A stretch of DNA of 64,000 bases from Natrarchaeobaculum sulfurireducens (GTDB lineage Archaea; Halobacteriota; Halobacteria; Halobacteriales; Natrialbaceae), in contig NZ_CP024046.1 of the NCBI RefSeq assembly GCF_003430825.1, forward strand, positions 102,473 through 166,472, in the 5' to 3' direction. A program made the translations under genes and the position numbers. A model generated the notes under the pieces. The model was not told the DNA's origin, did no database searches, and saw only the letters and a program-made list of their open reading frames with translations. This document shows positions 9,268 to 18,147 of the stretch, in pieces. Positions within the stretch are counted from its first letter, which is position 1, and every line of letters starts with the position of its first letter.

Positions 9268-10029
9268 TTAGACGTCCGGTGAGGTCGCACGATCGGTCGT
9301 GACAGCAAGGAATACATCCTCGAGGGTCGATCCAGCATCAGTCTCGACCTGAGCAGTCAACTCGATAGGCGTCCCCTCCGTGACGAGTCGGCCCTCGTAG
9401 AGGACGCCGACGAGATCCGCGAGTTCTTCGACGACAGAAAGGATGTGCGTCGAGAGAAATACCGTCTGACCTGCTGCCGTAACCTCTGTGATAACGTCGA
9501 GGACGGTTCGGGCCGCTCGAGGATCGAGACCGCTGGTCGGCTCGTCGAGGAAGACGACCGCAGGTTCGTGCAATAGGGCCTGAATGAGACCGACTTTCTG
9601 GCGCATTCCCTTCGAGTAATCGTCGATTCGTTTTCCGGCATCGGCCGTCAGGTCGAATCGGTCCATCCAGTGATCGATCCGCTGGTCGGCCTCGTCCGGG
9701 GGGATGTCTCGCAATCGAGCGAAGTACTCCAGTTGCTCGAGGCCGGTGAGTTCGTCGAACACAGGTGGGTCTTCGGGAAGGTAGCCAATCGATGCACGGA
9801 TGGCATCACGGTCAGAAACCGGATTCCCTTCGATCCACGCGTCGCCACTCGTCGGCTTCGTCAGTGAGGTTAACATCCGCATGGTCGTCGTCTTTCCGGC
9901 ACCGTTCGGACCGAGAAAGCCGTAGACACTTCCCTCGGGAACAGATAAATCGACGCCATCGACAGCAACGGTGGTCCCGAATCGTTTAGTCAAACCGGAC
10001 GTCTCGATCGCGTAATTCGTGTTCGTCAT
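9268..10029 (-). CDS. ABC transporter ATP-binding protein (CcmA/NatA type)
   Basis: About 253 residues from the ATG at 10029 (MTNTNYAIETSGLTKRF); the upstream codons to 10083 do not fit the family. Walker A GPNGAGKTT, Q-loop GYLPEDPPV, signature YSKGMRQKVGLIQALL, Walker B VVFLDEPTSGLD and the H-loop STHIL are all present. It is the energy subunit of the adjacent permease and forms an ABC-2 exporter with it. The C-terminal TLEDVFLAVT is the usual ending in this subfamily. It should be active by motif content. Confidence 0.9.
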   Translation of the reverse strand: MTNTNYAIETSGLTKRFGTTVAVDGVDLSVPEGSVYGFLGPNGAGKTTTMRMLTSLTKPTSGDAWIEGNPVSDRDAIRASIGYLPEDPPVFDELTGLEQLEYFARLRDIPPDEADQRIDHWMDRFDLTADAGKRIDDYSKGMRQKVGLIQALLHEPAVVFLDEPTSGLDPRAARTVLDVITEVTAAGQTVFLSTHILSVVEELADLVGVLYEGRLVTEGTPIELTAQVETDAGSTLEDVFLAVTTDRATSPDV

Positions 10030-10573
10030 TTTCAAATGCGGGTCGCATCGGAGGGTTAGTTTCGATACATCGAGGGCATCCATTAGTCAAGTGGATTCTC
10101 GTAAGGCGGTCACGTCAACTTCATCCGCTGTCGAGAAATCGACAGCTGGGTGCGCTACCGGCCGGGTTCGTAGACGCTTCACACACTGGCTCTTAATGCT
10201 GCGTGTGGTGGGGGCTTGTGATGTGAAATCGTGGAGGGGCCATGGCAGGGTAGCGGTAGAGTACTATATCTCTCGGAATTAGTTAAACTGTTCGGAGAGT
10301 AACAGTCTATTTGAGACCGAGTTGCCTTTCGACGAGCGATCACACTGGGAAAGATGTCCAGGAACGGACGTAGCTGAGGGTAATACACACTTCGTTCATG
10401 AGGATGAGACTACTGTGAGAGAAGTGTTGCACGAACTCGAGGCCACCGCTGATCGGCCGAGCGGAAGGGTGGAGACGACACGTGGATTCGGTACAGAGCA
10501 AACAATAGTATTTCAGCCGACGAGAACGATTAGGAGTCGAACTGTTTTTCGCCTCGCCGGATGAGGCCCTACT
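10030..10573. other. intergenic region, no supported gene
   Basis: About 540 bp between the divergently arranged ABC operon and the next M48 gene, and it should carry both promoters. A weak open frame at 10322-10564 beginning with TTG has no recognisable features. An AT-rich tract at 10255-10310 (ACTATATCTCTCGG) could hold a promoter. I see no repeats or RNA genes. Confidence 0.4.
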
Positions 10574-11515
10574 ATGCGACTGACGGGACCAATCGGTCTG
10601 GCCGCTCGTGCCGTTCTCGCGGGCACTATCACTGTCGGGGCGTTGCTCGTGAGCGCATACACGGTCACGGTCTTCGTCACGGCGTTCCTCATGATTCTCC
10701 CGATGCAGCTTGGGCTGCTAGAGATCACCGAAACACGATTCTTGTGGGCGCTCGCCGTCGGTTCCGTGCTCACTCTCCCCTGTTTCGCACTCGTCATCGC
10801 CCACGCAATCAGGCGAGAGCGACAGCATCTGCTCGAGGGAACTGTCAGCACTGACTCGGTCGACACCGAAGCGGCCCGGATACTCGAGGCTACGGCGACC
10901 CGTCTTGCTAAACAGTTTGGCATCGCTACACCCGAGGTCCGACTACATCCGTCGAACGAGCCGCTTGCGTACACGACGTCCGGACCGACTGATCCCGTCG
11001 TCGCCATTCGACGGCAAGGAACGCCGTTCGTGGTAGTTTCGAGAGGGGTCGTCAGGATGCTCTCGAGGGCGGAACTTGAGGCTGTGCTCGCCCACGAATT
11101 CGCCCATGTGGGGAACGACGATCTGCAGTTGACCTCGTGGCTCCTCGTCCCACTGTTCGCCGCCGAGTTCATCTACGAGAACGACGAGAACGAGAAGTGG
11201 CAGTTCGATCCATTCGGCTGGACGATCACGGCCGTCGCGCTCGTCGGGCTGGGCGTATTCTCGCGCGGTCGGGAACTCGCAGCTGATCGGGCTGCCGTTG
11301 AGGCAACCGGCGATCCCGGCACACTCGCGTCGGCTCTCGAACGCCTTGCCGACCGTCGCTCACGACGACCAGCGACTGATCTCCGCCACACTCAGTCGCG
11401 GAGCGCAGTCAACGTCCTGCCGACACTCAACGAAGCCGGTGATCTGAGTGGCTTTCGTGCGACACATCCCCCGCTGGAGGTGCGTCTCGAGCAGCTTCGG
11501 TCGGTGGCTGCCTGA
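10574..11515 (+). CDS. M48 family zinc metallopeptidase, HtpX-like (short form)
   Basis: A 313-residue protein close to bacterial HtpX in length. Two N-terminal helices (about 10-45 and 55-77) are followed by the peptidase domain with HEFAH in EAVLAHEFAHVGNDD (about residue 178). The third zinc ligand is in SRGRELAADRAAVEATGDP, which sits after a membrane segment at about 215-235. The tail FRATHPPLEVRLEQLRS matches the family. All catalytic residues are present. It differs enough from the copy at 6156 that the duplication is old. Its GIDE-like convergent neighbour at 11594 repeats the pairing seen at 4371/5417. Confidence 0.88.
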   Translation: MRLTGPIGLAARAVLAGTITVGALLVSAYTVTVFVTAFLMILPMQLGLLEITETRFLWALAVGSVLTLPCFALVIAHAIRRERQHLLEGTVSTDSVDTEAARILEATATRLAKQFGIATPEVRLHPSNEPLAYTTSGPTDPVVAIRRQGTPFVVVSRGVVRMLSRAELEAVLAHEFAHVGNDDLQLTSWLLVPLFAAEFIYENDENEKWQFDPFGWTITAVALVGLGVFSRGRELAADRAAVEATGDPGTLASALERLADRRSRRPATDLRHTQSRSAVNVLPTLNEAGDLSGFRATHPPLEVRLEQLRSVAA

Positions 11516-11593
11516 CCGGTATCAAGATGCCGGTCCGAAGCGTGGACTCTGATGAATCGCTGTAATGTGGTGGACTTTAGATGCTTGATTTTA

Positions 11594-12319
11594 CTATAAT
11601 AATTCTAAAACAACATAGACTAATGCAAAGGATGTGAAAACAAACCCAAATATGAAGGTACCAATTGCTGTTTTCTGTAAACTGCTAATTTTGTCGCCGG
11701 TGTCTTTATCAAAGATGTATATTATATCATCAGAAGTTATTTCAACATTTTCACGGCCATCCGTTTTAGTTCCACTGAATGTTCCAATGACAGATATCCA
11801 GTCACCCGGCCTTATGGTTCCTTCAGTAAATCGCAACCTGTCTTTGAAATCAAAGTTTGTTGGATCAAACGGGATCGGGTCTCCTGTGGCTGTAGTCGGG
11901 ACTGAGGATGAACCAGATATTGTGTATCTCGAATCGTGTGTGAGTGAAATGTCAGAACTATCGACATTTATATGGGCCGTTCCAGTATGGTCCTCAAGCA
12001 TGAAATCAACAGATTCTTTTGTTTTTTCCAAATCTTTCCAATAGTGGTCATTTTCTGGATCTGCACTATCTCTTGAAGTTTTAGAGATTTTATATTCGTA
12101 TACAACACATTCTTTACCTTCGATTGGAGATTTTATCGAATTGCCATAACCTATAACAGTTCCACTTATTTGTACCATATTTCCCCGACATAATGCTGCT
12201 GATATCGATATTTCATCTGATTTTTTAATCGCTCTCAATTTTCGAAATGGTTTGATAGAATACGCAATCATCATGATTCCGGCCGACAGAATTACTATAA
12301 CAGTGATAATTTCATTCAT
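11594..12319 (-). CDS. GIDE-like membrane protein
   Basis: A 241-residue protein with an N-terminal helix (ITVIVILSAGIMMIAY), a soluble domain and a C-terminal helix (TAIGTFIFGFVFTSFALVYVVLELL). The soluble part has the pattern expected of GIDE-type domains. It opens VQISGTVIGYGNSIKSPIEG, followed by KECVVYEYKI, a charged stretch with a Trp, VDFMLEDHTGTAHINV and a late GDWISVIGTF beta segment. This is the clearer of the two GIDE-like genes in the locus. Base composition is strikingly AT-rich (ATA, AAA, TTT codons) compared with neighbours, which suggests recent transfer. It converges on the M48 gene at 10574. Molecular function in archaea is unknown. Confidence 0.6.
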   Translation of the reverse strand: MNEIITVIVILSAGIMMIAYSIKPFRKLRAIKKSDEISISAALCRGNMVQISGTVIGYGNSIKSPIEGKECVVYEYKISKTSRDSADPENDHYWKDLEKTKESVDFMLEDHTGTAHINVDSSDISLTHDSRYTISGSSSVPTTATGDPIPFDPTNFDFKDRLRFTEGTIRPGDWISVIGTFSGTKTDGRENVEITSDDIIYIFDKDTGDKISSLQKTAIGTFIFGFVFTSFALVYVVLELL

Positions 12320-12454
12320 ACTCCTGTTACTAAGAGATGCCTGCCAATAGATATCTTGCTCGGAACGAGCGATTAATCGACTCGTCTTTGCCGTCCAGCT
12401 GTTGTAAAAGCCTCAACTGGCCCGTCTCACCACCTTCGTCTTTCGAGAGGACCT

Positions 12455-12624
12455 TGGTGAATCACTAGACGGCGGCGACTTACCGTGTATAATCTTGTCA
12501 CTCAAGGCGTCACGATGGAGCAATTGTGAGTGTATCCTCTAGGAATCCGACGGTGACGAACCGATTAACCAATCTTAGGACGACTGCGAGACACTTCAAC
12601 CCAATGCTGTATGGCGATTCACCA
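12455..12624. mobile_element. 170-bp MITE (element B), copy 2
   Basis: Same length and ends as the copy at 5261-5430: TGGTGAATCACTAGAC at the left and GTATGGCGATTCACCA at the right. Terminal inverted repeat TGGTGAATC. The interior has drifted. No target duplication is evident. It adjoins an IS-end repeat at 12631. Confidence 0.6.
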
Positions 12625-12630
12625 AAGCCA

Positions 12631-12712
12631 ATTCGCCTGCGCCCATCCGTCCGTTTCTGGACGGCATGGGCAAAACGGTGAAGCCTCGGGGCTTATCGCC
12701 GAGGTACTTCAC
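12631..12712 (+). repeat. 82-bp transposon right-end repeat, copy 1
   Basis: Identical at 80 of 82 positions to 13511-13592. It contains two inverted repeats, CCGTCC..GGACGG (around TTTCT) and CCTCGG..CCGAGG, and ends in GTACTTCAC. The second hairpin and ending match the right end after the TnpB relic at 61674-61703, which supports an IS200/IS605-IS1341 right-end (omega-RNA-type) origin. Confidence 0.6.
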
Positions 12713-12727
12713 CGCAAACAACTGTCG

Positions 12728-12973
12728 TCAAATGCCAAATCTAGAAGTAACTATCGAAAAAAGGGCGATACCGAAACCGGCGATCATACACAGGATGCCG
12801 AGCAGCTGGATTCGATCCCTTAGATTGTCGGATAATACACTCTCATCGAACATCATACTATAGTGGAACAGCGCTGCTGGCCACCGAAAGCAGATGAATC
12901 CGACAGAAAGTAGTAAGAGCCCGACACCAACGTTCATACCAGTTGTTACAAATACGGCTTCTTTATTCAGCAA
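12728..12973 (-). CDS. small two-helix membrane protein
   Basis: An 81-residue protein with two predicted membrane helices (MNVGVGLLLLSVGFICF and IQLLGILCMIAGFGIALFSIV) separated by a short polar loop. No family is recognised. It is surrounded by transposon debris, which argues either for a cargo gene or a survivor of a disrupted region. The hydrophobic pattern is clean enough to keep it as a likely gene. Confidence 0.45.
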   Translation of the reverse strand: MLNKEAVFVTTGMNVGVGLLLLSVGFICFRWPAALFHYSMMFDESVLSDNLRDRIQLLGILCMIAGFGIALFSIVTSRFGI

Positions 12974-13114
12974 CCGGCGTCATATTTCACGAGGAATTTC
13001 GGGCATTCTTTGGAGTTGCTCAGCGAGTGATTCACACTATTTTCTTAGTTTATAATAGCCTTTTCGATGGTACCACTCGGAGTTTTCCGAAGCCGTAGCG
13101 CGAGTGTCATCGAT

Positions 13115-13362
13115 CCACGACTTCAGTCGTGGGCCTCCTCCTTGTATTTCTGTGAACCGCGGATTCTACCGAGGTACAGCGAGAGTGCCTCGGGGTCGTA
13201 CGGAAGACTTCGTCTTCCGTGATGACGAGACGCGAAGCGTCTCGAACCACTTGACCCCGAGGCTGAATCTCGTAAGCTATATGATGAATCTCACCGTATT
13301 GACGAGTACAGTTGCGACGTGGATTAAAGACCTTAATCCGAAGCAACTGCGCGCAGTTGCGA
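13115..13362 (+). other. hairpin-rich transposon-derived segment with nested palindromes
   Basis: A chain of perfect or near-perfect hairpins. 13115-13132 is the typical IS200/IS605 end hairpin CCACGACTTCAGTCGTGG. An outer stem, 13188-13197 with 13253-13262 (CCTCGGGGTC/GACCCCGAGG), encloses hairpins at 13201-13219 and 13226-13244. Further hairpins are at 13321-13339 and 13343-13360. The outer stem is the right-end stem of the TnpB relic at 61674, here with about 50 bp of extra palindromes inside its loop. It may be transcribed as a folded RNA. No protein is supported. Confidence 0.5.
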
Positions 13363-13510
13363 GGAATGCGACACCTCTCAAAACCCGCGTCGTTAACGTG
13401 GTGAGACGGGTGTTGTCGGGTCGTGGTGGAGCGACCGACCCCCACGGACGCACCGAGCGTTCGGGTGTTAATTCCAACCGACCCATTCCGGGAAGGTCGA
13501 GGGGGATTAC

Positions 13511-13592
13511 ATTCGCCTGCGCCCATCCGTCCGTTTCTGGACGGCATGGGCAAAACGGTGAAGCCTCGGGGCTTGTCCCCGAGGTACTTCAC
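13511..13592 (+). repeat. 82-bp transposon right-end repeat, copy 2
   Basis: Second copy of the repeat at 12631-12712, in the same orientation 880 bp away. The hairpin loop differs (TTGTCCCC instead of TTATCGCC), and this copy restores a perfect CCTCGGGG..CCCCGAGG stem. No transposase coding is detectable between the two copies, so any tnpB has been lost. Confidence 0.6.
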
Positions 13593-13864
13593 GCCATTGA
13601 TGTGTTTGAGCGGAAAAAAGAGTACCGAGAGCCCGGGAAGTGTCGAGAGGTATGAGGGCCGTGGCGAGACAACGTGGAGACGTGATCCATCGTGCTAAAG
13701 GAGAAAGACGACGACCTCGATCCCGAATCGAAGGGGAACAATCTCCTGGAAAGCACTGTTGAACCACCGTTGAGATCGGCCACTGCTGTCGTGTTGTGAT
13801 CGATCTAGTCAGTTCAAATCGACGAAAATTAGTAACCCGAGCAGATAGTAATATTGTCTATCAA

Positions 13865-16800
13865 ATGATGCGGGTGCTCCACGTTGACGACGAGTGTGTG
13901 GAGCAGACGGCCAATCGACTTGAATGCGCCGACGATCGGCTTACAGTCTGTTCCGAGACTGACCCGCAAGCTGCCCTCCAACGGATTCAAACCGAGCGGG
14001 TCGACTGTGTGATTTCGGGGTATCGTGTTCGTGGAATCGACGGTCTCGAGTTGTTCGAACAAGCGCGTGAGATCCAGCCCGGTCTGCCGTTCGTGTTCTA
14101 CACCGGCTGGAATCCAGCAGATGTCGTCAGTGGCGCCCTCACCGCCGACGCCACTGAGTTCGTCCGCAAGTCGACCGAAGAGAACGATTACGAGTACAAT
14201 CTTCTCGCAAAGAGAGTCACGAACGTTGTAGCTCAATCACACACAGAACAGAGACAAAGGGACGGTCGACTTGAGGAGGTAATCAGAGCGGTCCAATCAG
14301 CCCTTGTTAACGCGACTACGCGTGAGGAAGTCGATACGGCGGTCTGTGAGACGATCGTCGATTCCGAGCGGTACGCTGGGGCATGGATCGGCGAGTACGA
14401 GGAGGAAGATGACCGGGTCGTTCCACGGATGACTGCTGGTGTCAGGACTGAGGCTCACACGAAAGTCACGGTCTCGCTCAGTTGCGATGAGAAGCAGTAT
14501 GGCGTATTAACTATCGCTACCGATCGACCGACAACTGTCTCCCCCGAGGAACGAGAGTTGTTCGACCATCTCGGGGAGACAATCACTCATGCTTACGACC
14601 GTGTGCGAACGCAGAAGCGATACGAGGGCCAGTATCGGGAGTTGTTCGAGGACGCACCGGTGATGATCGCGTTTACACGTGAGGAGGACGGTGAGCCACT
14701 CATCGAGGACTGTAACCAACGGTTCGCTAATAAGTTAGGATACACAGTAGCCGAGCTACGGGACCGGCCTCTCGCAGAACTGTACACCGAGGAGTCAGCC
14801 GAACGGCTACTCAGCAGCGGCTACGAACGAGCCCTGGAGAGTGATTTTACCCCGAAAGAACGCGAGTTTCTCACGGCAGATGGTGAGCAACTGTCCACGT
14901 TGCTTCAGGCCTCCCCTCGTCTGGACAACGAAGGAGAGGTTGTCGGCACCCATGCGCTGTACGTCGATGTAACCAGCCACAAACGGGCCCAGAAGGTGCT
15001 CAAGCGGGCAGGAGCGATGGAAGCGTCGATTGACGGGGTGGCAATCCTCAACGAAAACGAGGAATACATTTATCTTAACCAGGCCCACGCAAAGATCTAC
15101 GGCTATGACGATCCAGAACCGTTACTCGGCACTACTTGGCGAGAACTCTACGAGGACACCGAAATCGAGCGGTTCGAGGACGAGGTCTTTCCGGCTCTCG
15201 AAGACGATGGCGAATGGCGTGGAGAGGCAACCGGCCTCCGTGCAGATGGTACCACGTTCCCACAGGAGCTGTCGCTCAGCTACTTTGAGGGCGGAGACAT
15301 AGTCTGTATCGTTCGGGATATAACTGCCCAGAAAGAACGAGAACGAACGCTCCGTGCGTCGAAACAGTCCTACCAAGATCTGTTCGAGAACATCCACGAG
15401 ATGGTATTCGTTCACGATCACGACGGGAACATTCTCTCGGTCAATCAAGCAGCCTGTGAGACACTTGGGTACAACAGGGAGGTTCTCGAAGACCGTCACA
15501 TGGCTGAGATCCATCCCGAGGAGTTCCAGGTTCCCGACAAATGGGATATTAAAGACGAGTCGCCGAAGATTTTCGAGGTGGAACTCGAAACCAGTGACGG
15601 GCAACGATTGTCGGTGGCAGTCTCACTCAACGAGATTGAGTTCTTCGGCTGTGAGGCGGTCCTTGGCGTCGCGCGAGACGTCACTGAACAGCGCGAGAAG
15701 GAAGCCTACCTCGAGAAGTCCCAGGAGGTCGGTAACATCGGGTGGTGGCGAAAGGATATGTCCACCGATCAAACCATCTGGTCTGACCGAGTGTACGAGA
15801 TGTGGGGGGTAGAAGAAGAAAAACGAGTGATCGGTGACGATACCGTCCTCGAGTTGTTTCACCCTGATGACAGAGAAGACGTCGACGAACAGTTAGCAGC
15901 CGCCCTCAAAGGCGAACCCTACGACGTCGAACACCGTATCGTCACCCCCGACGGCGAGGTACGGTGGATGCGCCAGAAGGCAGATGTCAACTTTGATGAA
16001 AGCGGAGAGCCGGTCTCGATGATAGGAATCGTTCAGGACATCACCGAACAGAAGGTCCGTGAGCAAGAGCTCCAGCAATTCCGCGAAGCCGTCGAAGAGA
16101 CCGCACACGCGGTATACATCACTGACAGGGATGGTCGAATCGAATACGCGAATCCCGCAGTCACGGAGATTACTGGCTACGGAGAGAAAGAACTCCTCGG
16201 GGCACGCCCAAGCCTGTTTGGTTCCGGAGAATACGACGACTCCTACTACGAGGTGCTTTGGGATACGGTTCTCTCGGGTGAGAAATGGCAAAACGAAATA
16301 ATAGACGAACGAAAGGACGGCGAACAGATCGTTCTCGACCAGACGATCACGCCGATCACCGGTCCCGACGGCGAGATCAGCAACTTCGTCGCAGTCGCTC
16401 GAGACGTGACCGACCGCAAACGCCGCGAAGAGTCACTCGAACGCGCTCATAATGAACTCCGGAAGGTAATCGATCTGGTCCCGGACCAGCTATTCGTAAA
16501 GAATCGTGACGGCGAATACGTCCTCGCCAACGAGGCAACGGCCGACATCTACGGCCTTTCGCCGATGGACCTCGAGGGGAAAACCGACTTCGAGTTACTC
16601 CCCTCCAAGCAGCAGGTCCGAGAGTTCCGTGAGGACGACCTCGAGGTGATCAACTCGGGCGAGCCGAAACGGATCCCGCAAAAAGAGTTGACCACTGCCG
16701 ACGGTGAGACCCGACTGTTCCAGACAACGAAGATCCCCTACGAGGTCGCGGAGACCGGCGAAGATGCCGTTCTCAGCTACGCCCGTGACGTGACCGATCT

Positions 16801-17488
16801 GAAAGCGTACGAGCAACGACTCGAGAGACAGCGAGATAACCTGTCCATGCTCAATCAAATCGTTCGTCACGACATCCGGAACGAACTCCAGTTGGTGTTA
16901 GCATACACTGAGACCCTAGAAGAGTATGTCAAAGAAGGAGGACAACAGTACGTCGAACAGGTCCTCAACAGCGCACGTAATGCCGTCGAAATCACGGAGG
17001 AAGCCCGAGACGTAGCACAGGTGACGCTGAAAGGTGGCGTCGAGCCAACGTCGGTTGACCTTCTGTGCACGCTCAACGCGCAAATCGACGAGGTTCGGTC
17101 GAGTTACGAGAGTGCCGTTATCCAGACTCGAGGAGAACTTCCAGCTGTTGACGTTGTCGCTGATAACATGCTCGACTCGGTATTCAGAAATCTCCTGAAA
17201 AATGCTATCGAACACAACGATTCGGAGGTTCCGGAAGTAACGGTTTCTGTGACCGACACTGACGATCACGTCGTCATCCACGTTGCAGATAACGGTCCAG
17301 GAATTCCCGACGAGCGGAAAGACAGCGTTTTCGAGAGAGGAGAGATGGGACTCGAGAGCGACGGAACAGGGCTTGGACTTTACCTTGTTGAGACACTCGT
17401 CGACGGATACGGTGGTACGGTCTGGATCGAGGACAATGATCCGAACGGCACCGTGTTCAACGTCGAGCTACCCCTTACAGACCGTTGA
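13865..17488 (+). CDS. multi-PAS sensor histidine kinase with degenerate receiver and GAF domains
   Basis: About 1207 residues from ATG 13865; a second ATG follows at once, and a GTG at 13796 is possible. Domain order is a REC-like domain (RVLHVDDE to about 120), a GAF-type domain (about 135-260), six PAS domains (about 265-1000, each closing with DVT/DIT plus a basic helix), a HisKA-like helix with NQIVRHDIRNELQ, and a HATPase domain. The HATPase has N-box LLKNAIEHN, G1 ADNGPGIP and G2 GTGLGLYLVE. The receiver has SGYRVRGIDG where the family normally has SDYxMPGxDG, so the phosphoacceptor Asp is Gly and it cannot be phosphorylated there. There are no membrane helices, so it senses in the cytoplasm, probably redox, light or small molecules. 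It stands alone with no regulator gene adjacent. Confidence 0.88.
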   Translation: MMRVLHVDDECVEQTANRLECADDRLTVCSETDPQAALQRIQTERVDCVISGYRVRGIDGLELFEQAREIQPGLPFVFYTGWNPADVVSGALTADATEFVRKSTEENDYEYNLLAKRVTNVVAQSHTEQRQRDGRLEEVIRAVQSALVNATTREEVDTAVCETIVDSERYAGAWIGEYEEEDDRVVPRMTAGVRTEAHTKVTVSLSCDEKQYGVLTIATDRPTTVSPEERELFDHLGETITHAYDRVRTQKRYEGQYRELFEDAPVMIAFTREEDGEPLIEDCNQRFANKLGYTVAELRDRPLAELYTEESAERLLSSGYERALESDFTPKEREFLTADGEQLSTLLQASPRLDNEGEVVGTHALYVDVTSHKRAQKVLKRAGAMEASIDGVAILNENEEYIYLNQAHAKIYGYDDPEPLLGTTWRELYEDTEIERFEDEVFPALEDDGEWRGEATGLRADGTTFPQELSLSYFEGGDIVCIVRDITAQKERERTLRASKQSYQDLFENIHEMVFVHDHDGNILSVNQAACETLGYNREVLEDRHMAEIHPEEFQVPDKWDIKDESPKIFEVELETSDGQRLSVAVSLNEIEFFGCEAVLGVARDVTEQREKEAYLEKSQEVGNIGWWRKDMSTDQTIWSDRVYEMWGVEEEKRVIGDDTVLELFHPDDREDVDEQLAAALKGEPYDVEHRIVTPDGEVRWMRQKADVNFDESGEPVSMIGIVQDITEQKVREQELQQFREAVEETAHAVYITDRDGRIEYANPAVTEITGYGEKELLGARPSLFGSGEYDDSYYEVLWDTVLSGEKWQNEIIDERKDGEQIVLDQTITPITGPDGEISNFVAVARDVTDRKRREESLERAHNELRKVIDLVPDQLFVKNRDGEYVLANEATADIYGLSPMDLEGKTDFELLPSKQQVREFREDDLEVINSGEPKRIPQKELTTADGETRLFQTTKIPYEVAETGEDAVLSYARDVTDLKAYEQRLERQRDNLSMLNQIVRHDIRNELQLVLAYTETLEEYVKEGGQQYVEQVLNSARNAVEITEEARDVAQVTLKGGVEPTSVDLLCTLNAQIDEVRSSYESAVIQTRGELPAVDVVADNMLDSVFRNLLKNAIEHNDSEVPEVTVSVTDTDDHVVIHVADNGPGIPDERKDSVFERGEMGLESDGTGLGLYLVETLVDGYGGTVWIEDNDPNGTVFNVELPLTDR

Positions 17489-17575
17489 CATCCACTCTGC
17501 AAGCGGAGCAAGCCGAGTGCATCGGGGCTTGACCTCGAGCTGATCGATCCTGAGTGACGGGACATGCTCCTTGGC

Positions 17576-18001
17576 CTACTGGGAGACCAATATCACTCCA
17601 ATGACTGCGAAGATTATTCCAGCAGATCTCGTTATCGTAACGTCGTCTCCAAGAAGGACCATACCGATGAGAGCCGCGACGACGAAGTACATCGCACCGA
17701 GAGTCGAAACGACGGTTGTTGATCCCCCTGAAAGGCCGATGTACATCGAAATCAGGCCAATTCCGGTGAATAATCCGGCTATGCCAGCGAGCAGTCCTCC
17801 TTTCGCAGTAATGGCGAGCGATGCGTCCGAAACGAGGATGTACCCGAGTGCAAAAGGTGTCGCGACGAGATAAGAGATCGCAGCGGCCGTCCTCGGGTCG
17901 ATAGACTCCGACGCAGCGTTGCCCAAGACGACCCAGATTCCCCAAGTTACCATTGTAATCGAACCAAAGAACACAGCCGAATCTATCTCAGAAAATGCCA
18001 T
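17576..18001 (-). CDS. EamA/DMT-family transporter (single-domain)
   Basis: A 141-residue protein with five hydrophobic helices and one EamA-type repeat; the sequence GAMYFVVAALIGMVLLGDDVTITRSAGIIFAVIGVILVS is typical of the end of an EamA domain. This is half the size of classical ten-helix DMT transporters, so it probably works as a dimer, as known for small EamA members. The substrate is unknown. Its ATG overlaps the stop of a 48-aa gene (TAATG), suggesting translational coupling. Confidence 0.75.
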   Translation of the reverse strand: MAFSEIDSAVFFGSITMVTWGIWVVLGNAASESIDPRTAAAISYLVATPFALGYILVSDASLAITAKGGLLAGIAGLFTGIGLISMYIGLSGGSTTVVSTLGAMYFVVAALIGMVLLGDDVTITRSAGIIFAVIGVILVSQ

Positions 18002-18147
18002 TATGATGATTCAACGTACTCCTTGAACAGTGACGACCAGAGACGCTCGAGGCGATCGGCATAGAACGGTAGGACTTCCACGGCGGGAAGGTAGAACTTT
18101 GGGTCAGTGTCGCTGCCTTGGTCATCGGCACGATCTCTCTGTGACAT
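18001..18147 (-). CDS. 48-aa protein coupled to the EamA transporter
   Basis: Starts MSQRDRADDQGSDTDPK and ends LWSSLFKEYVESS. It has a charged, haloarchaeal N-terminus and a short amphipathic region (FYADRLERLWSSLFKEY). The stop TAA overlaps the transporter ATG by one base, a strong sign of a real upstream partner. No family is recognised. It could be a small regulatory or assembly subunit, which is inference. Confidence 0.55.
   Translation of the reverse strand: MSQRDRADDQGSDTDPKFYLPAVEVLPFYADRLERLWSSLFKEYVESS

Noticed and set aside
10322..10564. 80-codon frame between the ABC ATPase and the M48 gene
   Set aside because: Starts with TTG, lacks motifs or a plausible hydrophobic pattern; not kept as a gene.
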